Shown one piece after another: positions 24,569 through 34,862 of a stretch of 64,000 bases of DNA. The notes below the pieces were generated by a model. The model searched no databases. It was not told the origin of the DNA and saw nothing but the letters and a program-made list of their open reading frames with translations. The DNA is from Pochonia chlamydosporia 170 (taxonomy: Eukaryota > Ascomycota > Sordariomycetes > Hypocreales > Clavicipitaceae). The position numbers and the translations under genes are program-made. The stretch lies in the NCBI RefSeq assembly GCF_001653235.2, contig NC_035790.1, forward strand, positions 7,874,001 through 7,938,000, given 5' to 3'. Numbering within the stretch: the stretch's first letter is position 1; each line of letters starts with the position of its first letter.

Positions 24569-27500
24569 ATGTCGACCCAAGTCGTGAGCGACACAGCGCC
24601 TCTTGATCCTGGGATTTCACCTCCTCGGGAATCAGGACACAGCTCCGACCATGAACCAACTACGCATGCAGCAGACCTGGCCCCTAATCAACATGGCAAC
24701 AATGTCAAGGACCAAATCGAATGTGCAAAGTCAACGGCGCCGGTCTTTTTGAATTCACCTCCCGAGAGCAACAACACGATCAAGTCCGATGCGAGCGACT
24801 CGGAGCTAAGCGAATTGGAAGAGGAACCAATTCTCGACGACGCACCATCTGCAACGACACCTGACCCTCCGACGGTGACTGCACCCGCACCAGCGCCTAC
24901 CGACAATGCCCAAGAAAAAGAACCACAGCAAGAAAAAGAGGAGGAAGAGGAAGATATTGGGGAGGTGCTTCCAGATGACTGGTCTGGGGCAGTACCCATC
25001 TTTCGTCCGACATGGCATCAGTTCAAAGATTTCCAGAAATTCGTACGTTACTTTGCGCGTGACTGCGTGAGCCCTCTCCACTAACTTGTTTTGCCTGTAG
25101 ATGAAAAAGGTTGACCGCTACGGTATGAAATCTGGTATTATCAAGATCATTCCCCCGAAAGAATGGAAAGACGCCCAGCCGCCGTTGGACGATCTGGTGA
25201 AGCACATACGAGTTCGAGAACCCATCAAGCAAGATATAATGGGATCCAACGGTACATACCGACAAGTTAACATCCTGCATGGTCGATCCTACAACGTTCC
25301 ACAATGGCGACAACTATGCGAACAGAGTGAACACCAGCCACCCGCCCGGCGTGGTGAGCGTCGAGCCAATGCCGATAAACCCAAACCAGCAAGGGCAAAA
25401 CCTTCTGCCCCTAAAGAGACTAAACCAACAACGCCAAAGAAGCGTGGTAGGGGACGGCCTGCTAAGAACAAGGGAAAGAAGAAGTCTGTTGATGAAGACG
25501 AACGTCCCATGACCCCAGTCTCACCAAAACCGGAACCAGACGAGGAAAAAGACAAGCCCGTCGACTCAATCGAACAAGAACTCGGCGAAGAATGCATAGA
25601 CTGCGATGAGCCTACTGTAGGAAGAATGGGTGGTCGAATGGGCGGTGCGAAACCGGCCAAACCGAAGACACAGTCCGTTTCAGCTCGCCGCAAGTACAGC
25701 CGACGAGAAGGGTCTGCAATGATTGATGAGGCAGCTTTCAAGGATTTCGATTACCGCATGGATATTTCAGAATATACGCCGGAGCGGTGCGAGGAACTGG
25801 AGCGAGCGTATTGGAAGACTCTGACCTATGCCGCGCCATTGTACGGGGCTGACATGATGGGCACTCTTTTCGATGACCGAACCGAGAATTGGAATCTTAA
25901 CAAGCTTCCTAACCTACTAGATGTCCTTGGTACCAAGATCCCCGGTGTCAACACGGCATACCTGTACCTAGGCATGTGGAAAGCGACCTTCGCCTGGCAT
26001 CTTGAAGACGTGGATCTTTACAGCATCAACTATCTTCACTTTGGTGCACCCAAGCAGTGGTATAGCATTTCTCAGGCCGACGCTCGTCGATTTGAAGGCG
26101 CTATGAAGAGCGTGTGGCCAGCTGACGCCAAAGCGTGCAACCAATTCCTACGACACAAAGGATTCTTGATATCTCCGCATCACTTGCTGCAGCATTACGG
26201 TATCAAAGTGAACAAAGTTGTATCATACCCCGGCGAGTTTGTCGTTACATATCCTTACGGCTACCATTCTGGTTATAATCTCGGATACAACTGTGCCGAG
26301 GCTGTCAATTTTGCACTGGACACTTGGCTGGAGATGGGCAAGATCGCCAAGAGATGTGAATGCGCACAGGCACAAGACAGTGTCTGGATTAATGTGCACG
26401 AAATCGAGAGAAAGCTTCGCGGAGAAGAAACAGAATATGAAGAAACCGACGACGACGACGAAGACGACGAAGACGAGGATCTATCGGGCTTGCCCACACC
26501 GCCAGCCAGTCACGGAGTCAAGTTTAAGGATGGAAGTAGGAAGCGGAAACGAGGATCCGGTGAAAAGAAGACCAAGGCCAAGAGAATTAGACTCCGGCTC
26601 AAGACTAAAGCGGAACCGCCTTGCTGTCTCTGTCCCAATGACAGTTCCCATTTCGACGTACTCCCTACTGACGACGGTCGAAAAGCTCACAAGCTGTGCG
26701 CGCTCTATATCCCGGAAACATATGTCGATTCCGTCGACGGCAAAGACGTCATCTGCAATGTTGCAAGTGTGCATAAGGATCGACTGAACTTAAAGTGCCT
26801 ATTTTGCCGTTCCAGACGTGGCGCTTGTTTCCAATGCTCTCATCAAAAATGCGCACGGGCATACCATGCCACATGTGCGGCAGCAGCTGGCGTTTTTGTC
26901 GAGGATCAGGATATCCCGGTGTTCGATGAAGAGGGTGTCGAGTATAAGGAGCAAGCTTTCGAGTTTAGTTGCAGATTCCATCGAGTTAGACGAGATAAGA
27001 AGACCGATGGTGCTGCTTTAGAGCTGGATACAAATATTCGTGCCGCAGCCAAAGAACTCAAGGCTGGTGAAGTTTGCCAGCTACAGTATCTCAAGGGTGA
27101 GATATTTGCTGGTATCGTGGTTGAAAATCGCCAACAGGAGGAGATGCTGTTGGTCGATGTGTTGCCACATGGGTACGTGTATAAACCCATCTCGTCGAAT
27201 CGAGAATCTTTACTGACGTGTCAAAGGGACCGCTTGGAGGTTGAGTGGAAGTGGTTGGTACTACCAGACGCTGCGGACTACCATCTTCCAAAGGCATCAG
27301 CAAAGGCACTACCGATGCCCAAGTCTCGCAAGGCTAAGGATAAGCTCAACACCAAGAGACTTGATGCCGACAAGCCCAGAAAGGACGACATTTTTGCAGA
27401 TGGATACACATGGGGCGAGTTTGAGCTTTATGAAGTATCAAACAAGGAGCAGGCTAAAGTCGACTTCACAAAGCCCGATCAGATCTGGTACTATCTCGGC

Positions 27501-28999
27501 AAGACATCGACAGAGGCAAGGGCGCAGTATACCGAAGACCCAGCCCTGCAGCGTCACAATCCAACAGGCAACTTCTTAGATACGATACCCAAGCCTCCTA
27601 GACCAACCCATGTTGCGAAACAGATGTATAATCACCAGTCATATGTCGCCAAAGCCATGGCATACTCGTATAGTCTTGCGGACAACTATGCTGCAGCACA
27701 GGGAGGCGCTCCGTTTGAGAAACCGTATGTCTACAAGCCAAGAAAGCCAGTTGAAACGGTTTCCACCACGCCCCCGACCACCGGGTATCAACACTTTACA
27801 TCGAGCCATGCACCTTCAGTCGGCCCTGCCTCACTATTCCACGCATACGACCATCAAACGGCGAATTTTAGACCGCAACACGCTTATAATCCCCATGACC
27901 AGACCACACCACACGGGCAACACTCGCATAACATGCAAAATGTGCAAAGCGTACATAGTGCCCCAATGTACCAGTCAGCTTCGCAGGCAATTTCACCAGG
28001 CCATCAGTCCCCTTACCAAAGGCCTTCCCACTCCCCGCCTGTGCAACAAGGCAAACCAACATGGCAAGTCCATTCCTCGGTTTATCAAAAGTATCCCTTT
28101 TTCCAAGTGAACTACAATCGGTATGTATTGAATATGCGAGGGTAATAGCCTGCTTGCGCTAATTTTCTGTCAGGGATTCGTCCAAGTACCGAAGCCCGTA
28201 CTCTCCATGGGGTGGCTTCACGGATGGATATGGAGGATATCACGGAGCACATTATGGAGCACATCATGGAGCACATCATGGAGCACATCATGGAGCACAT
28301 CATGGAGCACATCATGGAGCACATCATGGAGCACATCATGGAGCACATCACGGAGGATATCACGGGGCATCATCAATGGCAACTCAGCACGATTCAATGC
28401 GACAATCTCCACCTGGCGCAGCGCATGCCCACCAAGGACTTGGGCAGCAACATATGCTGCAAGAAAGGCAACAAGGACTGCAACAGCCACAACCTACACA
28501 GCAACCCAAGTCGAAGCCCGCGACAGCGGCAAAGCCCTTTAAGGTTGGACTTCCCGCCGCTGTTCATCTTTCACTACAATCGACTAAGTCAGCTATGCAG
28601 GTCCCGTCAAAGGTTTCTCCAGTACCACTGCCTCCGCATGTTGTTGCTGCTATGGCTAAGAGCTCTGAGAAACAAGAATCACCGAAAATGAATCCAAGGG
28701 CGATGTTCAGCCAGCAAGCGGAAACACAGTCGCATTCGGTAGCTACGACACCGCCGGTTGTCACTCAGGCGTCCACAGACCACTTCCATCCCGGATCGCA
28801 GCAGCCAAATTCGGCGCCACAAGCTTGCCCAACTGCTCCTGGTATTCCGGACCATTCTGCCGGGGGGGATTCCGGGGCTGCGCCAATGGGATCAACCGCG
28901 CAGGAATTCACCGATGTACCAGGTTCAGAATCCATGCAGTTTGTCGAACGGATGATGCAGAACTTGCGTAGGGCGTCCATGAACGGAGAAACAAATTAA
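24569..28999 (+). CDS. kdmA: KDM4/KdmA-type histone lysine demethylase (JmjN-JmjC-PHD)
   Basis: This is a nuclear Fe(II)/2-oxoglutarate-dependent demethylase, expected by family to act on H3K36me3 and/or H3K9me3. Three exons (24569-25042, 25101-28120, 28174-28999) with introns of 58 and 53 nt give about 1439 residues. JmjN starts at about residue 143 (PIFRPTWHQFKDFQKF) and crosses the first splice junction. JmjC lies at about 410-570: the metal ligands are H458 and E460 (FAWHLEDVDLYS) and H547 (YGYHSGYNLGYN). An acidic patch follows, then an extended PHD finger with many Cys/His ligands, from CCLC at about 666 to about 775 (including CHATCAAA-like YHATCAAAAGVF). The C-terminal 400 residues are Gln/Pro/His-rich and disordered. 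They contain a perfect tetrapeptide repeat, G-A-H-H, at 1189-1224, encoded by a 12-bp minisatellite. The domain order matches Aspergillus KdmA and yeast Rph1/Gis1 relatives; the symbol is by homology. Confidence 0.9.
28244..28351 (+). repeat. 12-bp coding minisatellite, nine units (GAHH)
   Basis: There are nine head-to-tail copies of GGAGCACATCAT. The seven at 28256-28339 are identical; the first ends TTAT (28244-28255) and the last ends TCAC (28340-28351). The unit length keeps frame, giving Gly-Ala-His-Tyr followed by eight Gly-Ala-His-His in exon 3 of the demethylase gene. Both flanks encode GGYHGA, suggesting the array grew from an older related repeat. Confidence 0.97.
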
Positions 29000-29658
29000 G
29001 GGATAGGGATGGACATGTAACAATACGGGGTGAACAAGACGAGACGGGTTTGTCTCGTTTTGTGGACGAATTGATACCGCATTCCTTTTCAATATCTTAT
29101 AGACGAACGGGAAGTACTATTACGGATGCAGAGACGGCGTTGGATGGGAACGGCGTTACGCTGGGTTTCTTTTTTTTCTTGTCTTTCTCCGTCGTTCATT
29201 TCTGCTCTGCTCTGCTCTCTTTTCTTTTTTGCAGTCCTTTTTTTCATCGATGGGAAAACGAAACAGTTTATGATGATGGTACGAGCATGAATGCAGGCGA
29301 CAGTTGCCAAGGTTGGGTGGTTATGCAGACTGTGTACATTATACCAAGCACGTCGTGTTGACGATTGAGATATTCAATATTGAGCAGTGATAAGCATTTA
29401 GTTTGGTTGGTGATTATCGACGTGTCGTGAATGGCGGAACTACTAGAAGTGAATCGTGGCATAACATTTGTGGGTTGGCAGCCGGTGGCACTGTCAATTG
29501 CCAACTGTCAACTGTCAACTGTTGACTGTTGACGTTTTCCAAAATTCTAAAGTTTGGTCGACGAAGGGGGTGACTTTAATGTTGCTTCATGTCCTTGGAA
29601 TGCTTCTTGCTTGTCACCAGGTTTCCCACGGTAAACATGAAAGCTCCTCCGTATCAAA
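29000..29658. other. Intergenic with pyrimidine tract and inverted repeat
   Basis: This lies between two plus-strand genes. A long T/C tract (about 29167-29250, including repeated CTCTG) is followed by a tandem/inverted CAACTGT...GTTGAC array at about 29500-29533, some 130 bp upstream of the kinase start. No gene is seen. Confidence 0.55.
29500..29533. repeat. Tandem and inverted CAACTGT/TTGACTG array
   Basis: Three CAACTGT-like units run into GTTGACTGTTGAC, so that GTCAAC-T-GTTGAC forms a perfect 6-bp inverted repeat. It sits in the presumed promoter of the kinase gene. Function is unknown. Confidence 0.75.
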
Positions 29659-30626
29659 ATGGAATCCAATCTCAACGCCTGGACAGCCGAGGACGAGGAG
29701 CGAGCAAAAATTGAGAACCGCGGCCTCAGCATGAAGGATTACATTCGCGGCTGTCAACTGGGACAAGGCGGCTGGAGCATCGTATACAAAGTACGAAGAG
29801 TCAGCGACGGCAGGCTACTTGCCGGCAAGTCTTTCAAATCCTCAAACTCTCTGAAGAAGGAGGCAGAAACGCTGCAAAGGCTACGACATGTAAGGTCCAC
29901 ACCCGTCTTCACAGCCCTCAGCGCTGCATCATTTCTAACACCCACAAGAACCACATTGTAAAGTTTGTAAAGCTGTACCAAGAATCCGCCGACGAAGCTT
30001 CCACGCTTCTCATAACGGAGCTCTGTCCCCACGGAACGCTGCAAACCCGAATCGATCGAGCGACTCCGCACATGGAAGCCGACGAAGTTGTCCGTACGGC
30101 GCTGCAAATCGCCCAGGCGCTGCGGTACCTGCACACACAGAGCCTATACCACTCTGACGTGAAGCCGCGCAACATTTTGATACGAGGCCTACACCCTATT
30201 GATGTCGTGTTAGGAGACTGCGCGGACGTCAAGACGGTAGGGGAGGTGTGTAGGTTGCAGGGAACGCCGGCGTACTGGTCTCCTGAGATGATGGCGCGGA
30301 AGAGGCATTGCGGTCCGGCGGATGATGTGTGGGCTTTGGGAGTGACGGTTTTGGGGATGGTTGGGCAGTGGCCGAGGATTAGGTATACGAGGGGGGAGCT
30401 GGAGCGGTATCCGAGACGGTGTTTTGAGCATGTTTGTAGGTTGGTGGAGTTGAATCCAGGGTTGGGGATTGTGAGGTTGATGGGGGGGATGATGGCTTGG
30501 GAGGGGGAGAGGAGAGTGAGTGCGGAGGAGTGTGTTGTTGAGTTGCGTGGGATGGATGTGGAGGGTGAGGGTGGAGGGTTTGAGATACGGACGCCTGAGG
30601 AGTTTCGGCCGATGAGTTTTTGGTGA
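29659..30626 (+). CDS. Small serine/threonine protein kinase-like protein
   Basis: This is a single-domain kinase of about 302 residues; its substrate and pathway are unknown. Two exons (29659-29889 and 29949-30626) flank a 59-nt intron with a CTAAC branch. Visible motifs: glycine loop LGQGGWSIVYK (34-44), VAIK-type lysine K57 in LLAGKSF, helix-C glutamate E68, and catalytic loop YHSDVKPRN, where D147, K149 and N152 are kept but the HRD arginine is serine. The DFG position reads GDCA with D167 kept, and SPE (188-190) replaces APE after GTPAYW. It is therefore probably active but of non-RD type. The C-terminal lobe is short. From about 30235 to the stop, third codon positions almost lack C and are mostly G or T, unlike the first half of the same gene. 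Confidence 0.8.
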
Positions 30627-31123
30627 TGGTTGGATTGGGAGGTTGAATTTATATCGTGGCTGTGGATGTGGATGTGGAAAAACACTGTTGACAGCTGTGC
30701 GGAATGATGTTGGCATAAAGGAACTGGAGGCAAGGCTGGTACGGCAATAAGAGAGTAAAAAAAAACTATGGGCAATATTTTGATCGAAAAAGTACATATT
30801 ATAAGGATGAGGTTGTCATAGTTCCTTTTGCTACGATATGATTCAGATCAGACTTCCCCCACGTGGATCAATGCCGCCATTATCCGCAAGGCGTTGACGC
30901 CATCCTCCATCCATGCGCATCCACATCTCATCTCAACCGCAACCCCACGCCTTTTCTTCACACATTCGGACAAAGAAATCTTAGTCATCTATCCACTTCC
31001 GACATCGCGCCTACCTCGCTCCAACCCATGAAGCAAGCAATTGACTTCTTTCAGACGAGCCCCGTTTCATTTTGAATCAGCATCTCAGTGCTCTCAATTC
31101 TCACACCATAGCGTCGGCAGCCC
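30627..31123. other. Intergenic, promoter of aminotransferase gene
   Basis: This spacer lies between two plus-strand genes. A C/A-rich leader precedes the aminotransferase start. No gene is seen. Confidence 0.5.
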
Positions 31124-32865
31124 ATGTCTCGAAAGCTCGCGCAATCGCCTCTCCTCCGAACTCTATTCAAACCCTCATCAGCTATTTCCAGACGCTTCAA
31201 AAGCACCATGGAAGGAAGCAGCAAGATTAAGCCCGCGGCAAGGGTATCCAACCAAAAGCAAGATGTCTGGTATGACGAATTCTTTTTCATTCCGCATTTT
31301 CGCGAAACCTCCAAAAGTTATAAGACGGACTGGTGAGATACGGACTGAGACATTATAGGTCCATCATCAACGAAGCAGCTGCCGCATCACCAAAGCAGCC
31401 CATTGTAAACATGGGCCAAGGCTTCTTCGGCTACAACCCGCCTGATTTCATCCTCAATGCCGCCAAGGATGCTCTCGACCGTGTTGAGTGCAACCAGTAC
31501 TCGCCTACCAAGGGGCGGCCGCGGCTCAAGAAGGCTATTGCGGATGCGTACTCGCCTTTCTGGGGGAGAAAGATTGACCCTGAGACGGAGGTTACTATTA
31601 CCACGGGTGCTAACGAGGGTGCGTACCTTGCCTTTTCTGAGCTTTCAACCGCCGTTGTGGTTGCTTTCTGGGGTGTGAATCGAGGCTGACAATTCCAGGC
31701 ATGTTGAGTGCGTTTATGGCGTTTATCGAACCAGGCGACGAGGTCATCATCTTTGAGCCCTTTTTCGACCAGTACGTAATTTACCGTGTTTTCCGTTTCG
31801 TTGAAGTGATCTAACGTACGCAGATACATAAGCAATATTGAAATGCCCGGCGGCAAAATCGTCTACGTCCCCATGCACCCTCCCGAAACTGGCGGAACCA
31901 AGACGTCGTCTGCTGCGGATTGGACTATTGACTTTGATGAGTTGGAAAAGGCCATTACTCCGCGTACGAAAATGATTGTTTTGAATACACCTCGTACGTT
32001 TCTGGCTCCTTCACGGCAAATTGTAAAAAAAAAAAAAAGACATGAGCGTACTAAATAATTGCAGATAACCCTGTCGGCAAAGTCTACTCGCGCGACGAAC
32101 TCCAAAAGATTGGTGACCTATGCGTCAGGCATGAAATCATCATCCTGTCAGACGAAGTGTACGACCGTCTCTACTACGTGCCCTTTACGCGAATGTCCAC
32201 TCTCTCCCCTGAGATTGAAAAGCTCACCATAACGGTTGGGTCTGCCGGCAAGAACTTTTACGCCACGGGCTGGCGAGTTGGTATGTGAACTCCTCCTTTC
32301 CCTCCTCATCCCTCCCCTCACCTTGGACCCCCAAAAAGAAACAAAGAAAACACCATCTCACTCATCCACAGGTTGGCTCATGGGCCCCGCAAACCTCATC
32401 AAATACGTCTCCGCAGCCCACACCCGCATCTGCTACTCCTCCGTGTCGCCCCTCCAGGAAGCATGCGCCGTGGGCTTCGAACAAGCTGAATCCCAAGGCT
32501 TCTGGGACCAGACCATCACGGACATGAAGTCCAAGATGGACCGGTTCAACGAGATCTGGACCGAGCTGGACATGCCGTACTCCGAGCCCGAGGGCGGGTA
32601 CTTTGTGCTCGTCAACATGAAGAAGGTCAAGGTTCCGGCGGACTACCCCTTCCCCGAGCACGTGGCGAGCAGGCCGCGCGATTTCAAGCTGGCTTGGTTC
32701 TTGATCCAGGAGGTGGGCGTGGCGGCGATCCCGCCGACGGAGTTTTATACCGATGCGAATGCGCACTTGGCGGAGGATTATGTCCGGTTTGCAGTGTGCA
32801 AGGACGATGAGGTGTTGGAGGAGGCGAAGCGAAGGTTGAGGGGGCTGAAGAAGTATATGGAGTAG
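31124..32865 (+). CDS. BNA3: Kynurenine aminotransferase-like PLP enzyme (BNA3 type)
   Basis: A class I/II PLP-dependent aminotransferase, by similarity a kynurenine-oxoglutarate transaminase that converts kynurenine to kynurenic acid in the tryptophan/NAD branch. Cysteine-conjugate lyase activity is also known in the family. Six exons are inferred: 31124-31269, 31359-31618, 31699-31771, 31824-31993, 32065-32280 and 32372-32865. The introns are 52-91 nt, giving about 452 residues. All joins restore family sequence: MGQGFFGYNPPDF, YSPTKGRPRLK, TTGANEGMLSAF, FEPFFDQY, NTPHNPVGK and SDEVYDRLYY. The PLP lysine is K279 in SAGKNFYATGW. The N-terminus (MSRKLAQSPLLRTLFK..., Arg/Ser-rich, no acids) looks like a mitochondrial presequence; an internal ATG at 31208 could yield a cytosolic form. 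The intron at 31994-32064 contains a run of 13 or so A. Confidence 0.87.
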
Positions 32866-32970
32866 ATGGTGCGTTAGAATTGGATTTAAGATACACAGCT
32901 GCGAATAGAATGATTTCATCTACGTGAGATTTCTTATTACATTTATGAGAAATAGTATGTTCCAGTAGCA

Positions 32971-34862
32971 TTATTCAACTTCTTCGAAATGCACCACCTG
33001 AGGAGCATGCGTATCATTGCCATACACATCCCCTCCATAGGTCAAATACCCAACAACATCAGGCTTGCCGACTTTCAAAATATCGTTCGCATCACCATGC
33101 ACCCAGACCGTCTGCATCCCCAGAACCATATGCTGCAACGTATGGCAATGTATCATCCACACACCCGGCTGGTCGACCCTGATTCTCCATACCCGCCAGC
33201 CCATCTTCTCGTCCTGCCCCGTCGTCTTATTATACCTATACAGCATGGTCGTGTCCCGCAGCACGGGCTGCGTCCCCTTCAACTTCTTCTCCACGACAGC
33301 CGGATCCCAAGCCCCCTTGCCGCCGCCAATGTCGTAGTGGTGCGCGCCGTGCCCATGCATAGGGTGCGTGTCCAGCATTCCCTTGGATGATCCGTTGGAG
33401 TGGGCCCCGTACTGCTGGAATACAATCTCTAGGACTTCCCCGATTTTAGCGGGATACGTTTTCGTCATGGGGTCGATGCCGCCGTTGGCGAGGGCGGCGT
33501 CGTAGTCTGGGAGGTGGGCGGACTGGTTTTGATACAGGTTTACCAGGTATGGGGAATGGGGGGTGGTTGCTGGGAGGGTATCTGTCGGATCTTCAGACCA
33601 GGTGTGGTTGTTCATTGTCCAGATGAAGTATGGGTCTGCGTGGTTTTGAAGGCTGATCATGACGCGGCGTGTTACTTCTGCTGCGGTTGGAAAGTTGTTC
33701 GGCTGTAGGGGATGTAGGTCGTAGTCGAGATATCCGTCTATAGTGGGTGGAAGTTGCATCGGCTTGTGCTTTGGGTTTGCATTCGTGGGGAGTCTCTTTT
33801 CCACCATGTTGCAGGTATTTTTGTATCGTAGGACTGCGTAGTTTGTTACGACGGTATTGCGTTCTCGCGATTCCAGTTGGATGTAGTAGTCTAGTTGGTC
33901 GTCTTGCTTCAGTTCAGAGCACGACTTTGCGTGGAATAGTGCACTGTATCGTTGTCCGGAGCCGATTTGCATTAGTTCAACTGCTTGTTTTTTGGTGTAT
34001 GCCCCGTCTGCTTCGATGATTTCCAGGTTCTTCAGGTGCTTGTCGAATCCGAAGAGTGATAGACTGAGAGACGTGGCTGCCACAAATCGGAACATGAATG
34101 TCTTGCCGGGTTCGACGCGAATGACGCTCAGGGCCTTGGTGGAGGAATCGACGGCTTTATAGTTTGAGATGGATTTGCCATTTATGAGCCAGCCGTTCGG
34201 TTCGCCGGGCCACTGCATTGGCGTTGATTCGAGGTGTTTTTGAGCTTCCTTGTCTGATTGATTCCAGTACTCTTGTAGGAAGATGATGCGCTCACCATCT
34301 GTTTGGTAGGGAGCTGGACCGCAGTCTTCAACAATAAGGGCGCCGCTGGCCGTGCTGGCTTGGAATCCGACATGAGAGTGATAGTAATATGTCCCTGCTG
34401 TGCCTTTTGCGGTCTTGAGTTCGTAGTCGAAGAAATGGCCTGGTGGGATGGGCCACTGGCTAGCCAAAGGGGAGCCATCTGAGAAGGGGAATGCGGCCTG
34501 GGCAAGACCATGCCAGTGCTTGCAGGATTATTAGCACCCCGAAGAATATAAGGCGGATATGTTCGGTGGTTTCTCACCATTGTGACATTATCATCTTTTA
34601 TGTTGTTGTACACACGAATCCAAATAGTCTTTTGCTCAGGGATTCGCAACGTCGGGCCCGGCAACGAGTTGTTCACCAAGGTTGCTTCCTTATACATGCC
34701 ACCGACACTAATATTCTGGGATGTTACGCTCAACACAAAGTCGGGAGTGAATGAAGCATCGTGAGTGCGTAATTGCAGTGACAAGGATGGAACCACTGCC
34801 AAAGACAGGACCGCGATCGTTCTTTGAAGCCACAACATGGCGGCTACAAAGTGGTATCTCAA
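32971..34862 (-). CDS. Secreted multicopper oxidase (laccase/ascorbate-oxidase-like)
   Basis: This is a secreted copper oxidase that couples oxidation of a small substrate (phenols, pigments, ascorbate-like compounds or metal ions) to reduction of O2 to water. Two exons on the minus strand (34862-34578 and 34518-32971) flank a 59-nt intron; the join recreates the first copper motif, M-HWHGLAQ. The product is about 610 residues. A hydrophobic leader (LQRTIAVLSLAVVPSLSLQ) is a signal peptide; translation could start at the first ATG or eight codons later. All four copper segments are present: HWHG (96-99), YYYHSHVGF, HPMHGHGAHHY (H480 onward) and WMIHCHTLQHMVLGM (Cys553, with Met as axial residue). 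Many Asn-X-Ser/Thr sequons occur. It resembles the Abr1/brown-pigment group more than classical ascomycete laccases, but no pigment genes are nearby. The 3' end faces the aminotransferase gene 105 bp away. Confidence 0.88.

Noticed and set aside
28218..28490. Repetitive frames on both strands across the GAHH minisatellite
   Set aside because: The 12-bp unit has no stop in several frames, so long alternative ORFs are automatic. Only the spliced demethylase frame is supported.
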